A stretch of 64,000 bases of DNA from Chloroflexota bacterium (GTDB lineage Bacteria; Chloroflexota; Dehalococcoidia; Tepidiformales; Tepidiformaceae): positions 1-64,000 of the forward strand of contig JACRBT010000002.1 of assembly GCA_016234445.1 (NCBI GenBank), written 5' to 3'. A program made the position numbers and the translations under genes. Shown piece by piece: positions 41,325 to 50,875 of this stretch. Position 1 is the stretch's first letter; every line of letters starts with the position of its first letter. The notes under the pieces are model-generated. The model searched no databases. It worked only from the letters and a program-made list of their open reading frames with translations, and was not told the DNA's origin.

Positions 41325-44300
41325 ATGGCGACGAGAGCGGCCGCGGGCACGGTCACGCTCCTCTTCACCGACCTTGTCGGGTCGACGGAGACCCTGCAGC
41401 GGCTTGGCGAGGAGGGGGCGGAACAGTTCCGGCGCACGCATTTCAGGCTCCTGCGTGAGGCAGTGGTTGCCCACAAGGGCCAGGAAGTGAAGAACCTGGG
41501 CGACGGACTGATGGTGGCCTTCGGCAGCGCCCTTGAGGCAACGCGTTGCGCGATCGCGATGCAGCAGGCGGTGGAACGCCACAACCGTCGCGACGGGGAG
41601 CCGCTGGCAGTCCGCATCGGCCTGCATGTGGGCGAACCGAACCGCGAAGAGGAAGACTACTTCGGGACGCCGGTGGTCATTGCCCAGCGGCTCTGCGCGA
41701 CCGCGACCGGGGGCCAAGTCATTGCCTCGGACCTCGTCCGCGCGCTGGTTGGCGACCGTTCCGGGTTGAGCTACCGGTCGCTCGGGGCGCTGCCGCTCAA
41801 GGGTATTACCGATCCGGTCGCTGCTTGCGAAGTCGCGTGGGAACCGGCACCGGCCCTGACGCCCGGCCTCCCTCGGGCGCCGGCCGGCGCGCGCACCCCT
41901 TTCGTCGGGAGGGAGCGGGAGTTGGCCGCGCTGGAGGCGATGCTCGATGAGACCGCGCGGGGCAGCGGCCGGGTGGCGCTGGTTGGGGGCGAACCTGGCA
42001 TCGGGAAGACACGCCTGCTGGTGGAAGTGGCGGAACGTGCCGCTGCGAATGGGTGGCGGGTGCTCGTCGGCCGGGCCTACGACTCTGAGGGGATGCCGCC
42101 GTATATCCCGTTCACTGAGGCCTTGCGGGAGTACGTGACGGGCTGTCCCTCGGGAGAGCTCGTCACACAGCTGGGCCGTGGCGCTGCTGAGGTTGCACTC
42201 CTGGTGCCGGAGCTCCGTGAACGGATACCCGGCATTGAGGCCAGCCCGCCGCTCACCCGGGAGGAGCGTTACCGCCTTTTCGAGGGGGTGGCTGGCTTCC
42301 TCCTCAACGCCGCCACCGCGCGGCCGCCGGGGCTGCTACTCGTCATCGACGACCTTCACTGGGCCGACCAGGCCACCCTCCTGCTCCTTCAGCACCTGGC
42401 CAGGCGGCTGTCTGAGGCACCGCTGATGGTGGCCGCCGCCTGCCGCACGACCGAGGTGGACCGCTCCCGATCCTTCGGCGACGTGGTTGCCCGGATGCAC
42501 CGCGAACGGCTTTGCGAACAGGTGGATGTCGGAGCACTGACAGGTGAAGAGGCGGGTCGCCTCGTCGAGCGACTCGCTGGAGCGAAGCCCTCCGTCCGGA
42601 TGCTCTCGGCTCTGCAAGGCCGAACCGGGGGGAATCCATTTTTCCTCGAGGAAGCGGTCCGCCACCTGGTCACGGGAGGCCACGGCCTGGCGGAGGACCG
42701 GACCACGCCGCTGGAGGGGCAGATTCCCGAGACGGTGCGGCAGGTGATTGGCAGCCGCCTTGCGCGCCTCCAGCCCGGGACCCTCGGTGTCCTCCAGGTG
42801 GCGTCGGCGTTGGGCGACGCCTTCTCCTTCGACACGCTGGCTGCCGCGGCCGGCGTGGACCTCCTCCCTCTGATGGATGCGCTGGACGAGGCGGCAAGCT
42901 GCGGCTTCCTCAGGGAGGCAGGAGACGGCGGCTATGAGTTCAACCACGCCCTGGTGCGAGAAACGATCTACGCAGGGCTGAGCGCGCCGCGCCGGATGGT
43001 GCTCCATGCACAGGTGGCGGAGAAGCTCGAAGCACACCATCACGGGAATGCAGCCGAGCACGCGGAGGAACTGGCGCATCACTTCGTCATCGGCGGGCGC
43101 CGCGGAGACCTCGGAAAGGCGATGGGTTACGCCCTCCAGGCCGCGGAACGTGCCATGACCGGTCTCGCCTTCGAAGCGGCGGTAGGGTTCTACCAGATGG
43201 CGCTCGACGCTCACCAAAGGAACGACGAACGCGACGAGGCCCGCCGCTGCGAGATGCTCCTGGCACTCGGCATGGCCAGGGTCAAGGCCGGCGATTGGGA
43301 GGGCTCCACCAAGATCAACCTGGCCGCCGCGGAAGCGGCGCGAGCAGCACAACTGCCTGAGATGCTCGCGCGCGCCTGCCTGGCGACAGCCCAGCTCTGG
43401 GCGGTGCCGGAGGCTCGTGTCATCCCGTTCCTCGAAGACGCGCTGGCGGCGATCCCTGCGGGAGACAGCGCCTACCGATCGCGCATACTCTCGCTCCTGG
43501 CCTACCAACACTTGATGGCCGGGTCGCGGTCAGTGTCGGCCCCGATGCGGGAAGAGAGCATCGCCATGGCCCGCCGCCTCGGCGATGTCCGAGCGCTGGC
43601 GTTCGCTCTCCGCAACGGCTACGTGGGCTGGGGCATCGATCGGCTCGAGGATCGGCGGGAGGCTGCCGCCGAAGTAGTCCAGCTTGCCCGGGAGTTGGGC
43701 GACAAGGAGCTTGAAGTCTCGACGCAGTGCGACCACCTCCAGGACTCGCTGATATTGGGAGACATCGCCGCCGTCGACAGCGGAATCGAGGCCCACGCGA
43801 GGCTCAGCAACGCACTGCAGCAGCGCATCCAGGCGCTTCACCTGAGTTGCCTGCGGGTCATGCGGGCCCTTCTCTCGGGTCCGTTGTCCGGTGCGGAACG
43901 AGCCCATGCCGACCTGGGACGCCTCGGCAAAAGGTACCGCGCAGGCTGGGCGTCGCCGGCCGCGGCTCTACTCTCGGCGTCCACGGTTGTCCTCCGTTGG
44001 GAGCAGGGACGCCTGGCCGAGCTTCAAGAGGCACACCGGACCGCCTTTCGGCAGCCGGCGGGCGGGCCGGCGAATACGATCCGGGCCCAGCTCGCCTTCA
44101 TGAACAGCCAGCTGGGCGACGAGCGGGAAGCGGGGTTGCTGGTCGACCAGTTGAGCGCGGACCGGTTTGGGGTGATTCCGGACGACTGGGACCGGCCGTA
44201 CGTGCTGTCGATGCTGTCGCTGGCCTGCTTTGCGACCGGGAACGTCGTACACGCAGAGGCGCTCTACGACCTGCTTCTTCCCCGCGCGCGCTGCGTGGTC

Positions 44301-44837
44301 ACCGTGGACAGTTCGGCGGTCTGCCTCGGATCGGCCTCCCGGTACCTCGGCTTGCTCGCCACCACCATGGGGCGCTTCGAAGACGCCGAGGGCCATTTCG
44401 ACGACTCCGATGCCATGAACACTCGTATCGAGGCGCACCCGCTCCTTGCCCACACGAAGGTTGACCGGGCGAAGATGCACCTGGCCCGCCACGCCCGCGG
44501 GGACATCCCCCGGGCCCGCGAGCTACTCGTTGAAGCAGCCGGTGCTTTCGATGGCCTGGAGATGACTTACCACGCCGGCAAAGCACGGGAACTGCTCGGG
44601 AGCCTGCCGTCGCGAGAGCTGGCTCGCCCCACCCTCCCCGGCGGCCTTTCCACGCGCGAGGTCGAAGTCCTCCGGCTCGTGGCGCGGGGGCGGACGAACC
44701 AGCAGATCGCGGACGAACTGGTGATCGCCTTGAACACCGTGGCACGGCACGTTTCGAACATCTTCGACAAGACGGGGGCGGCGAACAGGGCAGAGGCGGC
44801 CACCTACGCCGCCCGCCACGGCCTCAGCGACGGCTGA
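41325..44837 (+). CDS. Class III adenylate cyclase-ATPase-LuxR giant regulator
   Basis: 1170 residues from ATG 41325. Residues 1-165 are a class III nucleotide cyclase domain: metal Asp residues in [12 protein letters not shown] and [12 protein letters not shown], the latter with the base-recognising Lys. Residues about 180-450 are an AAA/STAND ATPase (Walker [13 protein letters not shown], Walker [14 protein letters not shown]). A long alpha-helical TPR-like region follows. The end (about 1105-1165) is a LuxR-type HTH ([20 protein letters not shown]). Cyclase-ATPase-TPR proteins are common; a LuxR HTH on the same chain makes it a candidate one-protein signal integrator and transcription factor. 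TAGAAT at 41261-41266 is a possible -10 box. Confidence 0.9.
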   Translation: MATRAAAGTVTLLFTDLVGSTETLQRLGEEGAEQFRRTHFRLLREAVVAHKGQEVKNLGDGLMVAFGSALEATRCAIAMQQAVERHNRRDGEPLAVRIGLHVGEPNREEEDYFGTPVVIAQRLCATATGGQVIASDLVRALVGDRSGLSYRSLGALPLKGITDPVAACEVAWEPAPALTPGLPRAPAGARTPFVGRERELAALEAMLDETARGSGRVALVGGEPGIGKTRLLVEVAERAAANGWRVLVGRAYDSEGMPPYIPFTEALREYVTGCPSGELVTQLGRGAAEVALLVPELRERIPGIEASPPLTREERYRLFEGVAGFLLNAATARPPGLLLVIDDLHWADQATLLLLQHLARRLSEAPLMVAAACRTTEVDRSRSFGDVVARMHRERLCEQVDVGALTGEEAGRLVERLAGAKPSVRMLSALQGRTGGNPFFLEEAVRHLVTGGHGLAEDRTTPLEGQIPETVRQVIGSRLARLQPGTLGVLQVASALGDAFSFDTLAAAAGVDLLPLMDALDEAASCGFLREAGDGGYEFNHALVRETIYAGLSAPRRMVLHAQVAEKLEAHHHGNAAEHAEELAHHFVIGGRRGDLGKAMGYALQAAERAMTGLAFEAAVGFYQMALDAHQRNDERDEARRCEMLLALGMARVKAGDWEGSTKINLAAAEAARAAQLPEMLARACLATAQLWAVPEARVIPFLEDALAAIPAGDSAYRSRILSLLAYQHLMAGSRSVSAPMREESIAMARRLGDVRALAFALRNGYVGWGIDRLEDRREAAAEVVQLARELGDKELEVSTQCDHLQDSLILGDIAAVDSGIEAHARLSNALQQRIQALHLSCLRVMRALLSGPLSGAERAHADLGRLGKRYRAGWASPAAALLSASTVVLRWEQGRLAELQEAHRTAFRQPAGGPANTIRAQLAFMNSQLGDEREAGLLVDQLSADRFGVIPDDWDRPYVLSMLSLACFATGNVVHAEALYDLLLPRARCVVTVDSSAVCLGSASRYLGLLATTMGRFEDAEGHFDDSDAMNTRIEAHPLLAHTKVDRAKMHLARHARGDIPRARELLVEAAGAFDGLEMTYHAGKARELLGSLPSRELARPTLPGGLSTREVEVLRLVARGRTNQQIADELVIALNTVARHVSNIFDKTGAANRAEAATYAARHGLSDG

Positions 44838-44945
44838 ACCGAACCTGGCCTAACAAGTTCTTGTTACCAGCCTCGGCGATGGCACGTTTCCGGCCGTACT
44901 GAAGATCCCCAGTTCAGGCGATGGAGGGGCGAAGGGAAAGCAGGA

Positions 44946-44990
44946 GACTCCTCTTAGCCGGCGGGCCAACCGCCGGGAAACAGAGGAGTC
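44946..44990 (+). promoter_or_regulatory. 5'-leader nested hairpin that hides the ribosome-binding site
   Basis: Outer stem GACTCCTCT / AGAGGAGTC (9 bp) encloses inner stem CCGGCGG / CCGCCGG (7 bp). The 3' outer arm includes the Shine-Dalgarno AGAGGAG (44982-44988) of the gene starting at 44995. Confidence 0.7.
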
Positions 44991-44994
44991 CCCG

Positions 44995-45465
44995 ATGAGA
45001 GTCCAAACCAAATCCCCTTCGATCGAGTCCGGCGCCTTCAAGCACGGCACCGGGCGCCTCATCCTCGCCGTCGCGGGCGGTGCGATCCTCCTCGCAGGGG
45101 TGGCCGCCGCCGGCGTTTGGGCGTACCACAGCGGCGATTCGCCTTCGGCCACGGTCGCTCCGCTGGCGGCCGTCGTCCCGGCCGCGTCCGGGGCGCCGGT
45201 GGCTTCCCCGGCGGGCCAGAGCCGCCGGGGCGAGACCGTGTACATCGTCGGCTCTGAGGCGCAGGCCGCAGGCGTCATGGCTGGCATCAGCGAAGCGAAC
45301 GTCATTCGGGCCGTCAGCGGCGAACCACCGTTCCTCGACACGGTTGTGGTCGTGGCCTCGGACGCACAGGCAGCCGAAGTGATGAACGCCGTGGTGGAGG
45401 GCAACCGCACCCTCGCGGCACGCGGAGAGCCCGAGCGCACTGTTGTCGATCTCCGCGGAAGCTGA
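44995..45465 (+). CDS. Membrane-anchored protein with an internal duplication
   Basis: 156 residues. N-terminal anchor helix near 22-43 (LILAVAGGAILLAGVAAAGV), an Ala/Pro/Ser linker, then two copies of a 30-residue unit: VGSEAQAAGVMAGISEANVI...SGEP and ASDAQAAEVMNAVVEGNRT...RGEPE. It is probably outside the cell membrane. No family recognised. Translation looks controlled by the hairpin at 44946-44990. A terminator follows at 45512-45540. Confidence 0.7.
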   Translation: MRVQTKSPSIESGAFKHGTGRLILAVAGGAILLAGVAAAGVWAYHSGDSPSATVAPLAAVVPAASGAPVASPAGQSRRGETVYIVGSEAQAAGVMAGISEANVIRAVSGEPPFLDTVVVVASDAQAAEVMNAVVEGNRTLAARGEPERTVVDLRGS

Positions 45466-45511
45466 TCAGCACATGGGGCCGCCCCCCGGCGACAGGATTG
45501 CCGCCACCTTC

Positions 45512-45540
45512 GAGGCCCGCGCTTCGGTCGCGCGGGCCTC
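45512..45540. terminator. Bidirectional terminator
   Basis: GAGGCCCGCGC-TTCGGTC-GCGCGGGCCTC, a perfect 11-bp stem between convergent genes. Its stem core resembles the terminator at 374-405. Confidence 0.82.
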
Positions 45541-45566
45541 CTGGTTTGTGGTCGCGGAACGCGGCG

Positions 45567-46469
45567 TCAGGCCCTGGCGGCGGCTTCCCGCGCTCTCTGG
45601 GCGGCTTGCTGGGCGCGGCGGATTTCGCCTGCTTCACGGAGTTCGGCCGCGTGGGATTCGTCGACCTCCATGAAGCGCTGGCGCCATTGATCAGTGGGCC
45701 AGTGGAAGGGCGTCTGGACGGTGGTCCGGGGGAACGCGGCCGATTCGAGGAGCACGAGGGCCATCTCCGCGACCTGGCGCTGCATGGTGCGGTCGTACGG
45801 GGCGCCGCAGGGGTTCCCGAGGGGGAAGTCGGTGAAGAGGAAACGGGGGACGGCGCACTGTTCGACGATGTCGCGCGCGGAGCCGAGGACGACGGTCGGG
45901 ATGCCGTTCTCTTCCAGGTGGCGGGCGGTCAGACTCACGGTCTGATGGCAGACTGGTCAGAGGGCGACAAGGAGGGCGACGTCGACGCCGTCTTCGCGGC
46001 AGAGGCGAAGGATCTCGGGGGCGTCGGAGGCGATGGTCTGGCGCTGGCTGTACTGGGTGGGGACGCCGTAGAAACGAGCGGACACGCCGGCGATCCGGCC
46101 CTCGATGGCGAAGTCGCGCATCACTTGCAGGGGGAAGAAGGAGCCGAGGTCGTCGGTGTGGGTGGCTTCCTTGTCCCAGGAGCGGTGCATCGTGTAGAGG
46201 CTGGCCGGCGGGGGGTCGACCGGCGCCGAGTAGACCACCCGTGGCATCGAGAAGGGCTCGGGGCCGGGGTCGTTGTCGTCGATGAGGCTGGCGGTGGTGA
46301 CAATGCCGACGCGGGAATCGGCGAGGGGTTTCGGTAGCGGCGTGAATGGCGCCGCCGTGTTGTAGGCCCACCGGTAGGGGTTCCCGTAGCCCTGTGCCTC
46401 GTAGTAGTCGCGGGATTTGTCGATGTAGCTGACGAAGATGCGACGCGCGGGGTCTGGTTGTCCGGACAT
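45567..46469 (-). CDS. GrdB-family selenoprotein (glycine/betaine reductase selenoprotein B-like), UxxC
   Basis: 300 residues if the in-frame TGA at 45959-45957 is read as selenocysteine (residue 171). The sequence crosses it as VALLVAL-Sec-PVCHQTVSL, giving a UxxC redox motif. Both halves belong to one protein: the first has IGIVTTASL-type SRVGIVTTASLIDD and FAIEGRIAG, the second RHLEENGIPTVVLGS and FTDFPLGNPCG. These are features of the glycine/sarcosine/betaine/D-proline reductase B family. True GrdB acts in anaerobic reductases; here no grdA/grdC are present, so the substrate is unknown. A hairpin at 45929-45945 fits a SECIS. ATG 46469 is divergent from a rhodanese gene. Confidence 0.85.
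45929..45945 (-). promoter_or_regulatory. Bacterial SECIS-like hairpin, selenoprotein 2
   Basis: On the minus strand TCAGAC-CGTGA-GTCTGA, a 6-bp perfect stem with a 5-nt loop having G at its second position. The loop starts 18 nt after the UGA. Confidence 0.7.
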
Positions 46470-46562
46470 GGGAGCCTCTGCGCGCATTGTACGCCGGTTC
46501 GCCGCCCTCCCCATGGGCGAAGGCCGTAGAATCGACCGCACACCGCGAGCCGTGAGGATGCC

Positions 46563-46982
46563 ATGCCCATCAAGAAAGCCTGGGACCTGGTCGAGGAAGC
46601 GAAGCAGGGGATCGAGAACCTCAGCGTCGAGGAGCTGAAGGCGGAGATGGCCGCGAACCCGGAAGCGCTCGTCGTCGACATCCGCGAGATCCAGGAGCGG
46701 GTGGACCTTGGCGCGATCCCCGGTTCGAAGCACGTCGCTCGCGGGATGCTGGAATTCTGGGCCGACCCGGCCTCGGTGTACTACCGTGACTTCTTTCAGC
46801 CCGACCGGCGGACCATTGTCTATTGCGCCGGGGGCGGCCGTTCGGCGCTGGCGGCGCGGGTGTTGCTCGACATGGGCTTCACGAACGTCGCTCACCTGGA
46901 GGTGGGGTTCAACGGCTGGGCGAAAGCCGGCCAGCCGGTTGAGGATGTGTCGAAGACGAGCAAGTGGGTCCGGCGGAGTTGA
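46563..46982 (+). CDS. Rhodanese-domain sulfurtransferase
   Basis: 139 residues with a single rhodanese domain. The active-site loop is VYCAGGGRSALA with catalytic Cys88. The typical LVVDIREIQERVDLGAIPGS segment at about 36-55 (quoted in outline) and the ending GFNGWAKAGQPVE are present. It transfers sulfane sulfur or, given the divergent selenoprotein gene, possibly selenium; the latter is only an idea. TAGAAT near 46527 is a possible -10 box. The dipeptidase gene starts inside its 3' end (19-bp overlap). Confidence 0.9.
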   Translation: MPIKKAWDLVEEAKQGIENLSVEELKAEMAANPEALVVDIREIQERVDLGAIPGSKHVARGMLEFWADPASVYYRDFFQPDRRTIVYCAGGGRSALAARVLLDMGFTNVAHLEVGFNGWAKAGQPVEDVSKTSKWVRRS

Positions 46983-47995
46983 CCCCGGCGCTCAACCGCG
47001 AGTTCCCACCCGTGTTCGACGGCCACGAGGACTTCATCACGCAGATGAAGGAGCGGCCGGGCGGCCACCCACCGCTGCGGGCAGTGCCCCGTGACTTCCT
47101 GGCGGAATCCGAGGAAGGGCACGTCGACCTGCCCAGGGCGATGAAGGGCGGGCTCGGCGGCTGCTTCACCTCCATCTACCTCAGCACCGAGCGGGCGGAA
47201 ATGAACGCCCTCGCCTTCACGATGGACCAGCTGAATGACGTCTTCCGGATCGCTGACCGCTCGGAAGGGCGCTTCCGTGTCTGCCGAACGGTCGAGGAAG
47301 TCCGGCGGGCGTTCGACGCCGACGCGTTCGCCTCGGTGTTCATGTTCGAAGGGGCTGACGCGATCTCGTGGAGCCTGAAGGAGCTGCGCGTTTTCCACGA
47401 GCTTGGGTTGCGGGTCCTGGCGCCGACCTGGAGCCGCTCGACGATCTTCGCGCACGGGGTTTCGTTCGAAGGGAAGCTGCCCGAGAGCGGGCTGACGGAC
47501 CTCGGGCGCGAGCTCGTGGCGGAGTGCGACCGGCTGGGGATCGTCCTCGACGTTTCGCACATCAACCCGGCGGGCTTCTGGGACATGATCGAAACGTCGG
47601 CTAACCCCATCATCGCGACGCATTCGAGCGTGAAGGCGATTTCGCCCCATGCGCGGAACCTGGACGACGACCAGATCCGGGCTATCGCGAACAAGGGCGG
47701 GACGATCGGGATCAACTTCGCGACGTTCTTCTTGCGGCCGGACATGCAGGGCGACGCCGACGTGCCGGTGGACGTTGTGCTCCGGCATTTCGACCACATC
47801 ATCAACCTCGTCGGCGACGAGCACGTTTCCTTCGGGACGGACTTCGACGGCGCGCCGATCCCGGCGTTCGTGAAAGACGCGACCGGGCTGACGGCGGTCC
47901 TGCGGGCGATGAAGGCCAGCGGCTACAGCGACGCCAGGCTTGAGCGAATCTGCAACGGCAACTTCCTGCGGGTGGCGGCGCAGGTATGGAAATAG
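46964..47995 (+). CDS. Membrane dipeptidase (M19 renal dipeptidase family)
   Basis: 343 residues from GTG 46964; TTG 46979 is another possible start. Zinc-site residues are in order: FDGHEDF (H21, D23), FMFEGAD, DVSHINPAGF, IIATHSSVKAISPH and FGTDFDG. The family hydrolyses dipeptides, including D-residue forms. It overlaps the rhodanese gene, so the two are co-transcribed, with a dienelactone hydrolase-like gene 16 bp downstream. No signal peptide is visible, so it is probably cytoplasmic. Confidence 0.9.
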   Translation: MGPAELTPALNREFPPVFDGHEDFITQMKERPGGHPPLRAVPRDFLAESEEGHVDLPRAMKGGLGGCFTSIYLSTERAEMNALAFTMDQLNDVFRIADRSEGRFRVCRTVEEVRRAFDADAFASVFMFEGADAISWSLKELRVFHELGLRVLAPTWSRSTIFAHGVSFEGKLPESGLTDLGRELVAECDRLGIVLDVSHINPAGFWDMIETSANPIIATHSSVKAISPHARNLDDDQIRAIANKGGTIGINFATFFLRPDMQGDADVPVDVVLRHFDHIINLVGDEHVSFGTDFDGAPIPAFVKDATGLTAVLRAMKASGYSDARLERICNGNFLRVAAQVWK

Positions 47996-48011
47996 CCGTG
48001 GGGAGAGCCTG

Positions 48012-48743
48012 ATGGCGGTCGTGGAAGGCGTGCAGGAGGTCTCGTTTCCGTCCGGGAGCGGGCGGCCGATGCGTGGGGCGTTCGCGCCTCCACCGCCGGG
48101 GAGCGAACCGCGGCCGGGAGTCATCGTCATCCACGAGATCTTCGGGCTGAACACGGACATCCGCGAGAAGGTCAAGCAGGTGGCGGCGATGGGGTACGCG
48201 GCGATGGCGCCCGACCTCTACGACACGGGCGGACCGCGCCTGCTTTGCGTCGCGAAGACGATGCGGACCCTCACTCGCGGCCGTGGGGGCGCCTTCGACG
48301 ACCTGGAGGCCGCGCGGCGATGGCTCGCGGGCCAACCGGGGGTCGACGGCTCACGGATGGGCGCGATCGGATTCTGCCTGGGGGGCGGGTTCGCGCTCCT
48401 GTTCGCGGCGAAGGCTCCGCTCGGCGCCTCAGCCGTGTTCTACGGCGCCGTGCCAAAGGAACGCGACCTCATCGAGGGTGTGTGCCCGGTGATTGGGAGC
48501 TATGGCGGCCGGGACCGGGTGTTCCGGGGGCAGGCGCCGCGGCTGGAGCGGTTCCTTTCGGAGATGGCCGTGCCGCACGACGTGAAGACCTACCCGGACG
48601 CGGGGCACAGCTTCGTGAGCGACCACCATGGCGTCGCCGCGAAGCTGTCCGCATGGGGGCCGATGAAGGTGGGGTTCAACCCCGAGGCCGCGGACGACGC
48701 CTGGGTGCGGGTGCGGTCGTTCTTCGGCGAACACCTGGGGTAG
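48012..48743 (+). CDS. Dienelactone hydrolase family protein
   Basis: 243 residues from ATG 48012. Alpha/beta hydrolase with the dienelactone hydrolase catalytic set: E42 in HEIFGLN, nucleophile C122 in GFCLGGGF, Asp in SYGGRDRVF, and His in DAGHSFVSDHH. These enzymes open lactone rings in aromatic degradation, but many act as general esterases. Last in a rhodanese-dipeptidase-hydrolase run. A second member of the family is encoded at 55464-56231. Confidence 0.92.
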   Translation: MAVVEGVQEVSFPSGSGRPMRGAFAPPPPGSEPRPGVIVIHEIFGLNTDIREKVKQVAAMGYAAMAPDLYDTGGPRLLCVAKTMRTLTRGRGGAFDDLEAARRWLAGQPGVDGSRMGAIGFCLGGGFALLFAAKAPLGASAVFYGAVPKERDLIEGVCPVIGSYGGRDRVFRGQAPRLERFLSEMAVPHDVKTYPDAGHSFVSDHHGVAAKLSAWGPMKVGFNPEAADDAWVRVRSFFGEHLG

Positions 48744-48821
48744 GTGGGAGTGGTGCGATACGCGCTCGACCTCGCAGATTGAACGCGTCTTAAGGTGGCA
48801 CAGCCTGGAGCCTCGTCTCCG

Positions 48822-49439
48822 CTACCGGCCGTCCCGGTGCGCGGCCTGCCACCCGGCGGCCCACCCGGGAGCGCGGCCGCCGGTGGGGAGCGGGATCGAA
48901 GTGGGGTCAAGGCCCGCCCTGAGGAGCAACCACGAAATGGCGGAGTTGGAGGTCCACATCTCCTTTGTCCCCCGGACGCGGAGGCCCCACGTGTGGCGGG
49001 GGATCGAAGGCGCAAGCGTCAGCAGATCCCGGGCGACGCGGTCGTCACCGGTCAGGCGGATCGGACTCTCGACGGCCCACTCTTCATCGGGGAGGGTGTC
49101 CGTTTCGAGAGCGCGAAGCTGATAGCGGAACAGCCGGAAGCGGTCGGCGCCCGGCAAGCCGACGGGGCCGGTCATCGCGGGCGGGGCGTCGCCGCCGATG
49201 AATGCAGGCGTTAGTTCCAGGGTGAAGGTGGCGCCCCGGGCGAGGCGCAGCTTGAGGCCGCAGTGGTAGAGGGCTCCCCGTGACCGCCGGTGCACCGCGG
49301 CGTCGGCGAACTCCCAGAGGGCGAGGCTCCAGAGGCGCACCCGTGAGTTGGTGCCGGCCGCGACGGGGAGCCAGTAGAAGTCGACGAACGGACCCGTTTG
49401 GGCCAAATCCGTGGAGTCGGCGCCGGGGGAAGCCGTCAT
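48822..49439 (-). CDS. Conserved hypothetical protein (actinobacterial-type)
   Basis: 205 residues from ATG 49439; an upstream extension to 49538 is poorly supported and overlaps the preceding gene. Recognisable conserved stretches are GPFVDFYWLPVAAGTNSRVRL, ALYHCGLKLRL and FRLFRYQLRALETDTLPD, shown here in parts, plus EMWTSNSAISWLLLRAGLD. I recall this pattern from uncharacterised actinobacterial and Chloroflexota proteins. No catalytic motif or membrane segment can be pointed out. Function unknown. Confidence 0.75.
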   Translation of the reverse strand: MTASPGADSTDLAQTGPFVDFYWLPVAAGTNSRVRLWSLALWEFADAAVHRRSRGALYHCGLKLRLARGATFTLELTPAFIGGDAPPAMTGPVGLPGADRFRLFRYQLRALETDTLPDEEWAVESPIRLTGDDRVARDLLTLAPSIPRHTWGLRVRGTKEMWTSNSAISWLLLRAGLDPTSIPLPTGGRAPGWAAGWQAAHRDGR

Positions 49440-49494
49440 GAATGCCGTCCTCTCAGGGAGAGCCAGCCGGGCCGCGGGCAGGGTGCCGGGCTCG

Positions 49495-49698
49495 CTAGCG
49501 GTCCTCGCGCCTTCCCCGCTTCGCGTTGGCGGCGCCAAGGAAAGGCGAGCCGGCGCCGAGGAGGAACCCGAACTGGTACCAGCCGCCGTCGCGGCCGACG
49601 TTGTAGACGGGGTAACGTTCCCAGGCGTCGAAGACGTGGATGATGAGGAGAATCCAGGCGGTGAGGCCGTTCCAGAAGCCCCAGAGAAAGTCTTCCAT
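49495..49698 (-). CDS. Small single-helix membrane protein
   Basis: 67 residues with AGGAGG upstream of the ATG. One hydrophobic segment (FWNGLTAWILLIIHVFDAW), then WERYPVYNVGRDGGWYQFGF and a basic tail KRGRREDR. The Trp/Tyr-rich middle is typical of small conserved membrane proteins of unknown function. Probably co-transcribed with the gene at 48822-49439, 55 bp downstream. Confidence 0.7.
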   Translation of the reverse strand: MEDFLWGFWNGLTAWILLIIHVFDAWERYPVYNVGRDGGWYQFGFLLGAGSPFLGAANAKRGRREDR

Positions 49699-49884
49699 GC
49701 GATCCTCCTTCAGCCGCGGTTTCGCGGGGAGTGGGCTACGGTTTGAACCAGCTCAGCGCTAGCGGCCCGCCGGTTCGTGGATTGTACACGGGGGATGGAC
49801 GGGAGCATCAACCCGGCGGCGACGGCTCCCGCCATCAGGTCAGCGCCTTCCCAACACGGGTTGGTGTCGCACGGCGATGCGATG

Positions 49885-50622
49885 TCACTTTCTGAAGAGG
49901 TACACCGCCCAGCCAAACAAGTCGCGTTCCCAGCGGAGGTAATGGTCGCGAGCCGTACGCAGCCGTGCGAGCACGGGCTCGCGGTCGGGATCGCCGGGGT
50001 TTGCAGCGGCCCAGCGTTCTCCGGCACGCCAGGTCAGGCCGTGGTAGCGGTCCCAGTCGTCCTCACTGCTCGTCAGGGTGTAGAGCAGCGTGAGGCCCTG
50101 TTCAAGTCCAGCAGCGACGTTGCCCATGTGGTCTCGAAAAGAGCGGCGTTCCATGCCTGTCGCCTTGAGATAATCGGCGGGGGGATCCTTCTTCCAGAAG
50201 GGTTCGCCGACCAGAACCAGGCCGCCGGGCCGGACCCAGCCGGCCAGCGCGCCGAGGGTGCCGGGGTAACCGCCGAACGTCCAGCTCGCACCCACGCACA
50301 TGGCGAGGTCGAAGCTGGCCGGTTCCGCCTTGAATCCGGCTCCATCCTGCTCGACGATGTCCAGCTTCCCGGGAACACGCAGGCCTGCCCGGGCGCGGGC
50401 ATCACTCGCGGCGTAGGGCGAGATATCGACACCGATGCCGGTGCACTCGTAGCGCTCGGAGATGCGGACGAGCATCTCAGCCTTGCCGCAGGCGATGTCG
50501 AGAACGCGCGCCCCGGCGGACAGGTCCAGGAGCTGCACAAGCTCGTCCACCTTCTCAACGCTCAGGGGGTTGCAGACCACATGGTCGCGATGCGTGATGC
50601 CGAAGAACTTCCAGCGGTCCAT
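49885..50622 (-). CDS. SAM-dependent methyltransferase
   Basis: 245 residues from ATG 50622 (MDRWKFFGITHRDHVVCNPL). Class I methyltransferase: motif I is VLDIACGKAEML near 47, followed by GIGVDISPYAASDA, then LAMCVGASWTFGGY and the post-motif WVRPGGLVLVGEPFW. It uses S-adenosylmethionine on an unknown acceptor; the fold is close to methyltransferase type 11 families. It is monocistronic. The 186-bp region on its 3' side (49699-49884) holds no feature I can support. Confidence 0.88.
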   Translation of the reverse strand: MDRWKFFGITHRDHVVCNPLSVEKVDELVQLLDLSAGARVLDIACGKAEMLVRISERYECTGIGVDISPYAASDARARAGLRVPGKLDIVEQDGAGFKAEPASFDLAMCVGASWTFGGYPGTLGALAGWVRPGGLVLVGEPFWKKDPPADYLKATGMERRSFRDHMGNVAAGLEQGLTLLYTLTSSEDDWDRYHGLTWRAGERWAAANPGDPDREPVLARLRTARDHYLRWERDLFGWAVYLFRK

Positions 50623-50875
50623 TGAGGTGAGTGCCGATGCGGGTGCCAGATGGCTAAGCGGGGAGCATACGCGGCCGGGCGCAGGTGGCAACTGCCCGAG
50701 CATTCCGTCAGGTCACGTGGGATGGCAGCGCGAATTCACCCAGGAGCGGCACCCTGTGGACCTGGTCAGTCTTGAACGAGGGCGACCGGCCCCCCGTCCC
50801 CGCCGAGCGCCCGGGTCTCTCGATGCGCCGAAGTCCACATTGGCGCACCGGGCTTCCCGGTCGGGGACTGGAAGG

